From Ceratothoa steindachneri (Eukaryota > Arthropoda > Malacostraca > Isopoda > Cymothoidae): a DNA stretch of 64,000 bases. The notes below the pieces were generated by a model. It was not told where the DNA came from. It ran no database searches and saw nothing but the letters and a program-made list of their open reading frames with translations. The DNA lies in contig OZ018330.1 of NCBI GenBank assembly GCA_963969495.1, positions 53,010,348 through 53,074,347 of the forward strand, given 5' to 3'. Every line of letters starts with the position of its first letter. Position 1 is the first letter of the stretch. This document shows positions 12,321 through 24,779 of the stretch, piece by piece. Made by a program: the position numbers and the translations under genes.

Positions 12321-13450
12321 TAACAACAATTGCTAATAAAGAAAATTTTGCAGGTGACAAAAGTATTCAACCAATAATAATTTCAGTCATTTGATATTTG
12401 GTTGCATAACCTTTGTTTGCAATAACAGTACCAAGACAATTCTCAATGGTTTATATTTGCTTTTCGCAACAATTTCCTGATATTTTACTACACTCTTCTC
12501 CACAAATATCCCTTACTGAGGTAAGATTCTATGTGTTTTTCTTTCGGATTTCAGCCTTCAGTACTCTCCACAAATGCTCAATAAGAATGAGGTCTGGCTA
12601 TTGACTTGGCCATGGAAGGAAGTTCTTTTGCTCTTAAGCCATTCTTGAATTAATTTGGCCTTGTGCTTAGGATCGTTGTCCTGCAGAAATATCCACTGAT
12701 GCCGGTCGTAGAATTTTTGGGCATTTGGAAGCGGCCTTTCCTCCAGTAACTTTCGATAAGTGGCACCATCCATTTTCCAATCAATGATGTGGACTGTTCA
12801 TGTGTCATTTGCAGTAAAACAGCCCGAAAACATAAGTTTACTGCTTTTTATTAAGAAGTGGAGTTTTTTAGGGAGTGAAAGAATGAAGATCATTACGATG
12901 GAGTTTTCTACTAATAGTTATTTTACTCACTTCAGTCCCTAACAACTTCAGATCGATTTGTAGATCTTTTATAGTAATTACTGGATTATTCTTTAGCTTT
13001 TGAAGTATGTAACGTCGAGATCGGTCGTTAATCTTGCGAGGGGCAGTGGCTCTTAGCAAGTTGGAGTTGATTTCATACTCGCGATAGTCTCGAATTATAG
13101 AGCATGCTTTCGCATAAGACACTTCAACTCGCTCAAAAATAGTTCTTTAGGATAGTCCATCTGAATGAAGTTTAATTATTTGCTATCAAATAGCTTGAGG
13201 AACTTCTTTGATTTTCGGCATTGCTCGAAGCAAACCTCCTTCTTCTGTTGATTATTATCAATGAATCACAGTACTAATATTCAGCAGTTTACATCAGTTT
13301 CAGTTCAAGAGATTTTTCCAATATTCATTCTTGCTCTAGTCATTGAATTTATAAGAATTATTTTGTTATATAACAATATTCTCTCATGTTATTAGAGTGG
13401 TCGAATACTTTTGCCACCTGCTAAATTTTGTTTATTAGCAATTACTGTTA
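12321..13450 (-). mobile_element. Tc1-like transposon, internally deleted
   Basis: Long inverted termini: left AATTGCTAATAAAG (about 12329) then GCAGGTGACAAAAGTATTC (from 12350). The right end reverse-complemented gives AATTGCTAATAAAC then GCAGGTGGCAAAAGTATTC. TAACA outside both marks a TA target. The minus strand encodes an N-terminal helix-turn-helix region (13122-12868: RKINDRSRRYILQKL, TVSKITISRKLH-like) and a DDE region (12773-12558: KMDGATYRKLLEER, then IFLQDNDPKHKAKLIQEWLK with the second catalytic Asp). The first catalytic region between HSFTP and GCFTAND is missing, a deletion of roughly 80 residues by comparison with the family. Frames break again after KSKRTS. Length 1.13 kb against the usual ~1.5-1.6 kb. 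Dead copy. Confidence 0.9.
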
Positions 13451-13616
13451 AATACCGCCCAAATATAATTTCTTATGTGTATTTCTTCAACTAAATAATG
13501 ATTACTGAGTTTTCTGTTAATTTTATAACTAGAGGAAGCAGAAATTATTTCAGAAATATTGAAAATTTAAGTGTGCAAATACTCGTGTCACATCACTATA
13601 TTTATCTATCTCTCTC

Positions 13617-14788
<1,172 letters not shown>

Positions 14789-14846
<58 letters not shown>
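14789..14846. repeat. (TA)n microsatellite, left flank of a mariner relic
   Basis: 58 bp of TA abutting the C-terminal end of the mariner relic. Confidence 0.95.
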
Positions 14847-14849
<3 letters not shown>

Positions 14850-15832
14850 GTGGTAGGTAATTTGTCTTGAAGGATTGTACTGCTCAATGAAATCGTCATG
14901 GTTTCAACCACGGCCTCCAGACAGCGTTGGAACCTGTTGCAAGCCTTATCGACGGTTACTTTGTTTAACTGTGTGAACACTGGTAATCTTAGACCTAAGC
15001 TCCACCTTAGCATTGCACGCGGATTTTTTGGTCTCTCTCTTAACCACGCTCCACACATAATATTCCAGAGGGTTGCAGTCTGAGGAGTTGGGAGGCAAGA
15101 TGTTCGAAGTGATGTGATCAAAGAAATTGTCTGACAGCCAAGACTGTGTCCTCCTGTTTATATAGCACACGTACGACATTCCAAAAGCTATCTCCTAGAT
15201 ACAGGGCAAAGCCCCTGCTCTAGGAAATTAATGTAAGCCTCTTGGAATATAAACAGGGGCATAATGTGGCCCTCCCTAATGACCATCCCAAATACCATGG
15301 TATGGACCGGGAACATGATCTTCATGACTCTCTGTAAATCTATGGGGGATACATGAAGCCAGCGGTTGTTGTTTGGCAAGATTACTACCTGGTCCTGTTG
15401 AGAGATTCTGATACTCCCTTGTTCCTGGCCATAGTCATCATTGGCTTACTGGGGTCGTTGTCAATAATGGCTTGGATCACCACGACAATTTTGGTGGTTC
15501 GTTTTCCATAAGAACGCTTAGAGTGAGGTTTCCGAGCCGCCGTACTCTCTTAATCACAGCCTGACTCAATCAACTTGTTCCTGATCTTCTGCCCCCTACT
15601 CAGATTGACATTCAATCACTTCGCATTGGTGCACACAGCGTGAAAACCAAGCAGTAGAGCTTGCCTTTTCCATTTTGGGGGATTTTCGAGAATTAAATTC
15701 AGCCATGGTATTACTTGCTTCCCAGATGATGCACAACTGATTCTAGTATGATATAAAGAAGAGAAAACCGACGTCGGACGGCACGCATGCGCAAAATTCA
15801 GAGTTGCCAACGGCAATATATTTGCCACTGTA

Positions 15833-15833
<1 letters not shown>
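14847..15833 (-). mobile_element. Mariner-like transposon relic between two (TA)n tracts
   Basis: Minus-strand transposase fragments in order of the protein: IRNKLIESGCD (about 15570), IQAIIDNDPSKPMMTMARNK (about 15470), NRWLHVSPIDLQRVMKIMF then FGMVIREGHIMPLF (15379-15240), TQSWLSDNFFDHITSNILPP then SSDCNPLEYYVW (15150-15050), and KVTVDKACNRFQRCLEAVVE (about 14965-14905). LEYYVW corresponds to the block carrying the third catalytic acid. Several frameshifts and stops are present. Length about 0.99 kb, so short. Termini are weakly inverted (GTAGTGGTAGGTAATTTG against TACAGTGGCAAATATATTG). The order of blocks is the same as in the older mariner at 6264-8565, but the sequences are clearly diverged. 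Confidence 0.85.

Positions 15834-15865
<32 letters not shown>
15834..15865. repeat. (AT)n microsatellite, right flank of the mariner relic
   Basis: 32 bp of AT immediately outside the N-terminal end of the relic. Confidence 0.95.
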
Positions 15866-15866
<1 letters not shown>

Positions 15867-15977
15867 TTTCAATTACCGATAGGCAATTTATTTACTAAAG
15901 GATTTGGTTATGTTAAATTATTGGTGTTTTGTGAAATAAATATCTTAGGGGATAATATTTTTTTATAACCTGATCAA

Positions 15978-16452
15978 AGTCGCGTGCTTTCACTTATCTT
16001 GATTTATGACCTACAAAACTTTCAATAATTCCCGGACTAACCTTCGAAAGACCTTGACAATTATATCATTCGAAATAGAATTAAAACAACATAAGGGTTT
16101 CAAAGTTCGTTAGACTCAGCCGAATAGTTATGATGTTATTGCCAAATAATTCCCCGTCTAACCTTGAGAGGCCTTTTGTAATTATATCAATCGAAAGAAA
16201 ATGTAAAACAACACAAGGGTTTCAAATTTCATTAGAATCGGCCGAAAAGTTATAATGTTATTGCCAAAACCAAATAATTCCAGGGCTAACCTTGGGATGA
16301 CCTTGGCAGTTATATCATTTGAAATAAAATGTAAAACAACATAAGGGATTTAACTTTCGTTAGAATCGGCCCAGTAGTTACAATGTTATTACCAACGCAA
16401 AAAAGAGTAAAATTGGGACCGACCGACATCGTGAGATATAGATTCGCACGAG
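15978..16452 (+). repeat. Dispersed repeat family, member 2, with internal triplication
   Basis: Starts GTCGCGTGCTTTCA and ends near GACCGACCGACATCG and ATTCGCACGAGGCT. The central block (CTAACCTT, then ATTATATCATTCGAAAT, AAAACAACATAAGGG, AATCGGCCGAA.AGTTA) is present three times in tandem, at about 16021-16143, 16144-16266 and 16267-16394 (about 123 bp each). Members 1 and 3 have it once. Confidence 0.8.
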
Positions 16453-16499
16453 GCTAAAAACGTCACAACAGACCCTTGAAGGTTTTTCTTTGCACGGGT

Positions 16500-19400
16500 G
16501 CAGCATTAGCACCAAAAAGAACACATAAATTGCGGTTGTTCTTACAAAACGCTGGCGATGGTCTGTCAGATCAAACGAGAAGCGATCCAGAAGAAGAGAC
16601 AAGATAAAATAAGAAAGGATGAAGAAGGAGAAAGCACCACCACAAAGATCACACGAGCAACTACCAAACACTCTAGCCCCTCGTTAGTTACTAAAAATAT
16701 AACAAGCCAAGTCATCGAATATCTTTGCATGCATAATGGACGCCTATCTTCTAATTATAGCCAACCCTGGTACCCTCAAAGCTGACGAAATACCCAATAA
16801 ACTAGAAGAAATATAGTTTCCTGAAAACCCGCCCTGGGGGAAAATCGTGAATGTGCAATCTACTCCAACAGTCGAAGCTAAAGCGAACCAACCAACCCCA
16901 AAGGCATCAAACAAAACAAGGCAAAGGAGTACATCGGTTAACGAGTCCAAGAGACGAGGACTCAGATTTTGAGAAGAGAATTAAGTTCCCGTGGAAGAGA
17001 ACGAAGGAACAAAGGATAAAAACATCATGAGAGAGAGACAAAGAGAGTAATACTTCTCAGGAAGCTCAGCCAGGTCGTTTTATGTTTCCCATAGTCAGAT
17101 AACGGAACAAGAAATCAAAGAAACATATGAAGCAACCGGTATGAACCTCAAGATATATGCGTAAGAGCACCGATCATTAACCAGATCACGAACAATTTGA
17201 ACTGTTCGAGGAATAGGAAAGCGCACATACCAAATAAATTACAAAGTTCTCATCCAGGAAAAGGAATTGGAAAGGGCACTGCTTGCAAGAAGCATCAGAA
17301 TAACAAAGGATATGTGCTAGAAGATCATGATATAATATTAATGAATGAGTTCAGTACCAAAACGAAGACCGATACCCTCATATTCTATGGCTCTTAAGTT
17401 ATTAAGAAAGCAAATTAAGTACGACGGAGTAGCCATAGAGGTGAAAAAACAATAAGTACTCAGAGATAACAGACCACGAACAAGCCTACCTGGCGATCAA
17501 GGTAGAGACAAATATAGTATATATAAATATTATGGCCAAATAAAAGCTCCAAACCAGTGGGGGAGTACCTAGTAATCCACGACTTCATGCGGGAGCTACT
17601 ATCAGAACAGGACAGAACCTCTAACTACTCATCAATAGACACATACTCGACACGATAGAGCACAAATCCCCCATTTATTTTAGCCACAACGCAGCTACCA
17701 AACTGGATATTGTATTAAGCAGCCGCAACTTAATCTTTAACATGACTTAAGCCCCCTACCCTCACGCCTACCCTCCGCTCCAGGTTGAATGCCCACTAAA
17801 GAAAGTTTTCAAGCAAACTGACTCGGGGGAGGGGGGTATGAAGAAGAACAGCAGGACTTTCAACCAATAGACAACCACAGCTAGTCTAAAAAGGATAGCC
17901 GATGAAGTGGAGAGAGCAATGTTGGCCCTTATCTCTGCAGACTGAAACAGCGTCCCCCACTCTTCTTACCGTACTCTACTGCATTACTGGGGGACGGCCC
18001 AGATAATTGAAAATCCATTAGAGATGAAATTGAAATGCATGACCACACGCAAGAAAGGTAGAGACGGTTATGGGCTAACTAAAGAGACTTGTGGGTAGTA
18101 ATTAGAAGGGAGAGGAGCGCATAATAGAATGAACTCGTCGAAACGATAGATTGCAAAGCTAATCCAACAAAACTTTGGCAAATGTAAACATTGCCAGTGA
18201 GAGCAGCAAAGTAAGTGCAAGAATAAAACTCAAAGAAGAAGAAAGAATAAAAAGGATCCGGAAAAGAAAGAAGGCATGTTTATTTATCCTGAGGAGGCAT
18301 GTTTATTTATTGTGAGGAGAACCAAGAATTCGACAAAGAATATGAAGAAATTTTAGTTAACTACCTCAACTAGCACCAACAAAAAAACGATTACCCTATT
18401 AGAAATAAAATTGCTGTTTAAAGAAACAAAATAAAATATACCATAAAAAATTGCCATAACAAGTGAAAAACTAGTAGGGCTTCAGACAGCTTCTTGCCGG
18501 CCTTGGTCTCAGATGCTCTCAGATGCTTGTAAGGTAAGTAAAATGGTATTTCTCCCTAAACCAGGCAAGCCGCCCAACACGTCGCAGAACGTTCGCTCAA
18601 TTTCTTGATTGGAGATAATACTCAAGTTATTTGAAAAGGCTCTAGATTAATGTTGCATTAAATGCCACACAACCTACTACCATAGGCACAGTATGGATTT
18701 CCCAAAAGAAGAATGACAGATACTGTACTCGGTCTCCTCACCGAAATCATAACCAAAGCAAAACACGGTGGATATTATTGCTCAGGGACCTCCAAAAGGT
18801 TTTCAATGAAGTCTGGAGGATGGGATAAAAAAGATCCGAGGCTTTGGTCTTCCATTAATGTTAAACGAAATCCTTTGTGAATACATAACGGAGGGAGTTC
18901 CCAAGGGAGGTGCTCACGCCCGCCCCACCATACAACATTTTGGTGGAGGTCAATCAGTCTGCCACGTACATACATCCAGCTTTCAGAAAATACTATCCAG
19001 GTGACTTGCTGTCCCTACATAGCACGAATAAGGGATAGAGATATCAAATATCAGCAGCTACGAGAGATAATGTAAAATTAAGACAAATGTAGGAAAGTCT
19101 AATATAATGCCAATAAGGATAAGGAAGATGACAACGATGGAAGGAGAAATCCTTACACCATTTTCATCTATTGCTACTACAATGAAGGTATGGTTCTGGG
19201 AGGAACTCTGACCCCAACTAGCTATTAGAAGTACGTGAACTAGCAAATAACGAATCTCGTTATAACCTCAAGAAATTTTCCCAGCTAAGGAAACCAAATG
19301 TAAAGAATAAGAAGAGGATATAAAAAGTGCTCAAAAAGTCCACATGACTCTACTCAGATATCTCTCTTAAGACAGCACATATGAGAGAACTTCAGAGAAA

Positions 19401-19500
19401 TACATAATAAAAAGCTCTTCTCAACACAAATTTAAGAAGACTGGACACAAAACGCTAAGCTGATTTGCACCACCAGCTAGGGATCCAGCCAATAAACCAA
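16500..19500 (+). mobile_element. Decayed non-LTR retrotransposon (LINE)
   Basis: Plus-strand remains in many frames. An N-terminal, basic, ORF1-like part lies at 16558-16950 (KREAIQKKRQDKIRK, then ANPGTLKADEIPNKLEE). Endonuclease-type traces lie at about 17580-17760, including KLDIVLSSRNLIFN, which resembles the DIVL-S block of AP endonucleases. Reverse transcriptase traces lie at about 18560-18860: QYGFPKRRMTDTVLGLLTEI, then a region where an SKAFDxVW-type core can be seen in broken form (KRFSMKSGGW). C-terminal fragments run to about 19480. RT blocks of this type belong to the Jockey/CR1-like LINEs, and I cannot fix the clade by eye. Dozens of stops and shifts make it inactive. Boundaries are approximate, and no target duplication was identified. 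Confidence 0.75.
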
Positions 19501-20538
19501 GTACTACACGAGCGTTTAAGTAATATTTGGAATTTTGATTGATTATTGATTTTGTTTTATGTTTGAAAATTTAGCTATAAGATGTATAATAAAAAAGAAA
19601 TAATATTACTAAATAATAATAATTAATTATCCTTGTATATTGTAACAAATTATTACAAATGCTTTAAAACTGAACCGCCAACGGTATTTCATAAACTGTT
19701 CTCTTTCCATCTTTTCGCCGCATATCACGTCATTAGGATTGTGTCAGGTCAGCATTATGAAGGATTTTCATGTAACATTTTTTTTATTTTGGCTAAGGAT
19801 GTTTTAAATTTGTTCTATTTATTTTCAGGGTCCGACTTAATAATTAATATTAAAATCAAATAGTTAGTTATGCCATCTAAATAGGAACATGGAATACAAA
19901 TAATATGTAAGTGCAAGTGAAGTCAACAGCAGTCCATAAGACCACCACCTAGAAACTAGAAACGTAGAGAACTATCAAAAAATCATCTGCGTTAGAGTAG
20001 AAATCAAAACAATGATGTATATTTAATGCATAATAGAGGCGCGAGAGCCAAACAATATTGATAAACATCACCGATGTAAGATTACACAAATTATAAAGAG
20101 ATCACTGGTTACCCGGTAAACGTTGTAAGCCACTCTTACCATGTCCTTTTCCATACATTCTTATATCTACAACAGATTACACTCTCCTTTCTACTATTCA
20201 CCTTTACTAATGACTTTGTCAATACGTAAAGGCGTAAAGACGCAAAATATTCCTTCTGACATCTTAGATTGTTGATTTATGCTGCAAAGCGATCCTCAAA
20301 TCACGCTTTGTTTATTGGAATTCGACCTTATTTCTCTAATTCTTAAATATCCTTTTCCATTAATCAGTCACCTTTTATGACTTTAGTTCCCCTAATACTT
20401 ATTTAAAATGAACCCAGAGGTATGGTGGCGGACTTGCTCCGGGGTGGTTTGCCAACCACTACTATGGTTTGTTTGGTAGGTACTGTAAACGACTAATATT
20501 TTCTCTCCTTCCTTATCATTACACACTACTTAAAATAG
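19501..20538. other. No gene seen
   Basis: AT-rich unique DNA. The frame at 19633-19863 shows no recognisable domain. Confidence 0.5.
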
Positions 20539-20921
20539 TTTGGTGCTCTTCAAATACGTGATCTACCAACTTATTTTGATCTATCTACTTTTTTGGACTA
20601 CACTTTTATCGTAAGGAGGCTACATTGAGATAATAATGCTTTGTAAGTTTATTAGCAAAAAAGGCATGTTAAAACTAATCTAACCTAACCAAGGTTAGGT
20701 TAGGTATTCTTATTTTATGAGTGATATTAAAGTTGTATTTTGCTAAATATTAAAAAATATGTTTCATTCTGTTCTTATTTTTTAATTTGAACATGTAGTT
20801 TTCACTAATAAATTTACAAATCTTTATTATCTAAATGTAACACCCCTATGATAAAAAATGTAGTTAAAAAAGTTAGTAGATAAATAGAAGTTGGTAGATC
20901 ACGTATTGGAAGAGCACCAAA
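20539..20921. mobile_element. MITE-like element with ~65-bp terminal inverted repeats
   Basis: The left arm starts TTTGGTGCTCTTCAAATACG and runs through TGATCTACCAACTT to about 20603. The right arm (20857-20921) is its imperfect reverse complement, TTTGGTGCTCTTCCAATACG in that orientation. The 383-bp body has no frame. A small palindrome, TAACCTAACC-AA-GGTTAGGTTA, sits near its centre at 20681-20702. No convincing target duplication is visible, so the superfamily is not assigned. Confidence 0.8.
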
Positions 20922-23900
20922 AGCGTGCTTGTTCAACCCATATTTGGTAATTAGAGTTGATTAAATATACAATCCATCGACAAATTTCTTATTAGGTATG
21001 CGGTTACCGTCTTGTTTTTTGTTTAATTGTAGGTTAGGTAAAGTGGTTTGGGTTGTTTATTATTTTACCTAAAATAACTCTGGAAAATCCCTGCGGGTAC
21101 CCAATTACTTACCCAACCAGAAGGAACCACTCAAGTATACCTTCCCCCTTGTGGCCCAACGAGCAATCAAGAAACCCCCCTTGATTCGAACGGTTGACTC
21201 AAATGATTTCGTAACGAATTCAATTGGAATTCATCTACACAGAGACGAGTGGAAAAATGGATCGCCTACTCAACATGAACAGTTAAAGTTGATGTTTTGG
21301 TTTCAATGACCTCTCTAACTACATTAGCTAGTGATATGTACAAAGCCTAGTGGAAAATAATTAAAAATCCGCAAGATATCTCTTACCAATAGTAGCAAGG
21401 GAATTTAACCTAAATTTCCGAGCTTGATTTACAAATGGTAAAGTAAGGCGAGCGCAATGTTCAGGTGAGAAAGGCTCCTTTTCAATAAGTGTAACTAAGA
21501 GAACCTATCGTTCGAGAGGCACAAGGGACCCTTTAAGCGGAAATAACGTGAACACAATGTTTACAACTAGAAAACTAAAAGGTTAAGTGAGGCGATCATA
21601 ATGTTCAGGTGAAAAAAAGGTTAACTTTAACCGAAGTTAAATGTGAAAAACCTTTTGTTAAATAGTAAAGTAATGCTCGCGTTGCGAGGAAGTACCATCT
21701 CGGGAAGTATCACCTTAGATACAAAATTAAATCCACATAATTTAAACTAGTAGGTAACTTAATGGTAAGCAATAATTAATTTAACATTTCATTAAATTAA
21801 AAACTCACTATTAATTCAAGTTAGAAGAGGATAGGAAAATCTTAAACCAACAAAAAAATGAAATGCAAAGAGCGCAATGTTGATGTTTCAAGGATAAATA
21901 TTCCTCTGGTCCAGGTAAAGCTAAGCACTATTTCCTGGAAGAGGCTGGTTGAATATCGGAAATTATTTCCAGTTCATTGTAATTAACAATCACTATGATT
22001 GGAATATTAAACAACTCAGTTGACTTAAGGCTTAAGAAAAAGGATAACACGACGCAATAACTGATAGTTTACGTCGTTAATAAACCCGAGCAGTCAATAT
22101 GACCCCGAATAAGAATCTCGGTCAGGCGGTTCACTGCATAATAGGAAAAAACGCTCTGTGATAAAATAAGGATACCGGTCAAAACGTCGTCCAAATTTGG
22201 CCACTTACTTGGCTCTCGCTGGATGCTACACCTCCACGAGTTAAAAACTGGAGAGAGAATTTCCCGCCTAAACACTTCTTTTTAATAAAACATTGGTACA
22301 CTTAAATATACCACAAGACAAACAAGGGATCACTCCTAGGCAATGACCCCCAGCCTATAGATTGAGCTTTATTGGGGATCAGTATCTAGGAATGATCTTT
22401 TTGGTGGTCATTACTTAGGATTGATTTTTTAAAAATAAGTAATAATAATTGATAATAAGATTAAGATAAAAAAATAAAGTAAAATGCTACTTAGGATTGA
22501 ATTTGGTTGATAATATTGGTTAGGTTAGGTTCAAATAACCTAACATAACTTAACCTAACATATGTGGCAGGATCGATTTGATTTGAGTGAATTTGAAAAT
22601 TTCTGCCATCATATTCCTCTTTTTGGCCCCTTGGATTAATATTTTAATTTTTGGTTAGTTTAATTGTTCGTTTTATAAAATTTGTTTGTTTTTTTTTGTT
22701 CTTGAATAAAAGTTATTTTACTGATTGTTTTTTTAAATACACCATTAAATTTCTTGGTGATCATTAACTACGATTGATATATTTTGCAGGTCTTCTACTA
22801 AGATTGAAATTTCTTGGGGTCATTAGTTAGAAATGGTATTCTCTGGGATTGTCGTTTGGGATTGGTCCCAAACAAGTTTAACTTTACTCGATATTTACTG
22901 CTTGAGAGGTACTTTCTTAAAATGTAGTTAGGGTCCTGGTTAGAAAGCGGGTAAGGGTAAGACACTAGCCAAAACCTATAATTAAATACATATTCCCACC
23001 CTAACAAAAAAAATCACTAACTAGTTTTGCTCAAATATAGTTAAATAAATCTTATAATGATGGATTGTCTCAGTCAATACATCAGATGAGTCAATGTCAG
23101 AAAAGTTACATTAGTCTGATCTATAAGCCAGTGGTGTCTTTTGGCCAATAAGGTAGAAGACTGAAAACGAAATAAACTTAATCCTTTACCCCAAAACCTA
23201 CACCTAAAAAAATAGGAATACATAATTAATAAAGAAAAACATATTTACATTTGAAGACAACTAATATCCTGTTAACACTGACAACAAAAGTGGGAAATCA
23301 TATCTAGAGGCAACTGTAGAACAATCTTACCTCCACCATGAAAAATAAGTTATATACTAATTTAATTGAATGAAAAAATATAATTTTAAGAGGTTAATGT
23401 TTAAAAATTAATAGATATAATCTATTTAGGGGTTTAAAGCCCCAACTGCTAAGTTTCGAGATGCTCGGATAAAAATTCCTCATTGAAAGTTCAAAATTTG
23501 GTTTTGTCAGGATGAACTCCGAAAAGAGAATGAAAAATATAGAAACAAATGGACCGGATGAGAACTCTGAATTGCAGAAAACAAGATAATAACTTTTACA
23601 CTCCGCAGACAGCGAATTCAGCAGCTTTATTTGTATAAAAAAAGGGAACGAGTCACTTAACTTTGAAGTTAAATTAAGTTTGGAGATTTTCCCAGTATTG
23701 TGGATAATTTTGAAGTAAATTTTCTTTGACAATAACCTAACTTATTCAAGCCTAAGACAACTTAAACCTAACCTAACCAAACCTAACCCATAAAATTATA
23801 AACTATAATGTATGCCACAGACTTAACTATAAATTAGATGGTATACCGTAACTTGCTGGTAGATTGCATCTTTAATCAGCACCTGGTGATGAAGCTCAAA

Positions 23901-24253
23901 ATGCGGAAAACTATGAGACCACTAACAAAAACATTGTTCGACAGCGCTAAACCTAACACTTTATTAAAAAGAAAATAAACTGATACCTAAAACCTACCAC
24001 AAATTCCCTCATGTTATCATTAACGTAAAAACAATTAGGATTTAATCATGGGGATTATAAAATTATATCGATGTTTTTAAGTTCATATTTCCCCAAACTT
24101 CTATGGTCCCAAAGTCACGGAAATCAGTTTATTACCTTTTAATGTTAAAATATTCAAATATTTCCAAAGCAATTTGCGATGTGAGTTCGAGTCAAGAAAG
24201 ACAATGAAAAATATAAATAAATTGAAAAACAAAAAAGGCAAATAAGGAAATTA
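20922..24253. other. No gene seen; short repeated motifs and TTAGG-type clusters
   Basis: AT-rich DNA. It contains two copies of a GCGCAATGTTCAGGTGA-like word (about 21450 and 21590) and scattered CATTACTTAGGATTGA-like motifs between 22330 and 22870. GGTTAGGTTAGGTT with nearby CCTAAC words lies at 22524-22560, and CCTAACCTAACC words at 23728-23790. Frames here (22069-22275, 22798-23007, 23394-23732) show no recognised domain. Confidence 0.5.
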
Positions 24254-24427
24254 CCTACGCTCTTCCTGCGGAAGTCCGATCCTCTCCCTCCCTTGCTACT
24301 TTTGAAGGTCTCCTGAAGACTCGTCTCTTCAGAATTTCCTTCTCTCCCCTCTAAACTTTCTCTACACTCGCTACATAACCTGCGCTCTGGGAGGGCTAAC
24401 AGCCCTGAAGGGTGCATTATAAATATC

Positions 24428-24472
<45 letters not shown>

Positions 24473-24474
24473 CT
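24254..24474 (+). mobile_element. 3' end of a non-LTR retrotransposon with (ATT)n tail
   Basis: The frame ending at the stop 24352-24354 reads YALPAEVRSSPSLATFEGLL then KTRLFRISFSPL. This is the familiar C-terminus of CR1/Jockey-type LINE polyproteins (LPxxVRxxxSLxxFKxxLKTxLF). It is followed by a ~70-bp 3' untranslated stretch (GGGCTAACAGCCCTGAAGGG) and an (ATT)n tail at 24424-24472, as expected for a 5'-truncated copy. Nothing of the reverse transcriptase remains upstream. The minus-strand frame 24154-24417 is its shadow. Confidence 0.75.
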
Positions 24475-24779
24475 ACGCAATGATAGCTAAAGCAGCCATT
24501 AATAAAGCTGAGAAGCAGAAAACTTCATATAGAAAATAAAAATTTTACTAAAATTTATTATTTCTATCTAAGAAGCACAAATATCGAACTTTAGCAGATT
24601 TAGGAACATTTGTGAAGAAACTTAGTATAATGTTGGTTACAAATAAAAACTTCTTAGTAAAAATTCAGCCTCCTACACCTTAAAAAATACAAATTAAACC
24701 ATCTGTGGCTATTTTACGAGACCATAGCCTACTCATGCAACAAATTTATGTAATGACTCAAGAAGAACAAGAATTTTCC

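Noticed and set aside
21862..21985. 5S rRNA-like or snRNA-like sequence
   Set aside because: Only isolated short words are similar. No internal promoter pattern or paired stems could be traced.
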